A DNA stretch of 33,346 nt from an uncultured Alistipes sp. (GTDB taxonomy: Bacteria; Bacteroidota; Bacteroidia; Bacteroidales; Rikenellaceae). Every line of letters begins with the position of its first letter. Position 1 is the stretch's first letter. A program made the translations under genes and the position numbers. The notes beneath the pieces were generated by a model, which was given only the letters and a program-made list of their open reading frames with translations, made no database searches and was not told where the DNA came from. The stretch lies in contig USCH01000014.1 of assembly GCA_900553175.1 (NCBI GenBank), forward strand, positions 1 through 33,346. Reading direction: 5' to 3'. Shown here in pieces: positions 33,341 to 33,346 of this stretch.

Positions 33341-33346
33341 GGGCAA

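Noticed and set aside
32024..33346. A 440-residue N-terminally extended galactokinase
   Set aside because: The extra residues are translated from the promoter palindromes. Galactokinases are near 380 residues, and the family alignment starts at MKAKVIGKF.
1..33346. Mobile elements or recent horizontal transfer
   Set aside because: No transposase, integrase, attachment-type direct repeats or abrupt base-composition change was seen. Only the intergenic repeat tracts stand out.

Overview
The window looks like chromosomal DNA from a GC-rich member of the Bacteroidota, most like Alistipes or its relatives in the gut. Three things point there. Starts lack clear Shine-Dalgarno sequences. Several upstream regions carry the Bacteroidota -7 promoter element TAnnTTTG. 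There are also many SPII lipoproteins, some with acidic residues after the lipid cysteine, as in Bacteroidota surface-export signals. The genus is an inference. No insertion sequence, phage gene, tRNA, rRNA or CRISPR array was seen.

Region 1 (about 280-16600, all + strand) is a ten-gene glycan-degradation locus. It begins with a secreted GH2 beta-mannosidase-like enzyme, a ROK sugar kinase with an altered zinc motif, and a GmhA-type sedoheptulose-7-phosphate isomerase. It continues with a Big_2/leucine-rich-repeat lipoprotein, two same-length GH36 enzymes, a metallo-beta-lactamase-fold lipoprotein and an endonuclease/exonuclease/phosphatase-fold lipoprotein. It ends with a GH71/99-like enzyme carrying a CBM9-like domain, and a TIM-barrel-like lipoprotein of unknown function. 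No SusC/SusD pair is present. The kinase plus GmhA pair beside a mannosidase suggests use of a manno-configured sugar, possibly manno-heptose. A strong terminator closes the region.

Region 2 (about 16650-17240) has no credible gene. It holds a purine-rich nested tandem-repeat array lying between two convergent terminators.

Region 3 (about 17240-27710) is an L-rhamnose utilisation locus. On the - strand are an AraC regulator and a GH78 alpha-L-rhamnosidase. Divergently on the + strand are rhaB, rhaA, rhaT and rhaD, followed by an attached clan GH-A glycosidase lipoprotein. A block of ten hexamer units lies between rhaB and rhaA. Extracellular rhamnosidase would release rhamnose, RhaT would import it, and RhaA, RhaB and RhaD would convert it to DHAP and lactaldehyde.

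Region 4 (about 27740-33346) is mixed. A cobalamin riboswitch on the - strand precedes a single DUF4465 lipoprotein. fabD is divergent from it. A NagC-like ROK repressor is translationally coupled to a GNAT acetyltransferase. galK converges on these from the right-hand side, and its upstream region is a duplicated palindromic promoter segment that runs to the window edge.
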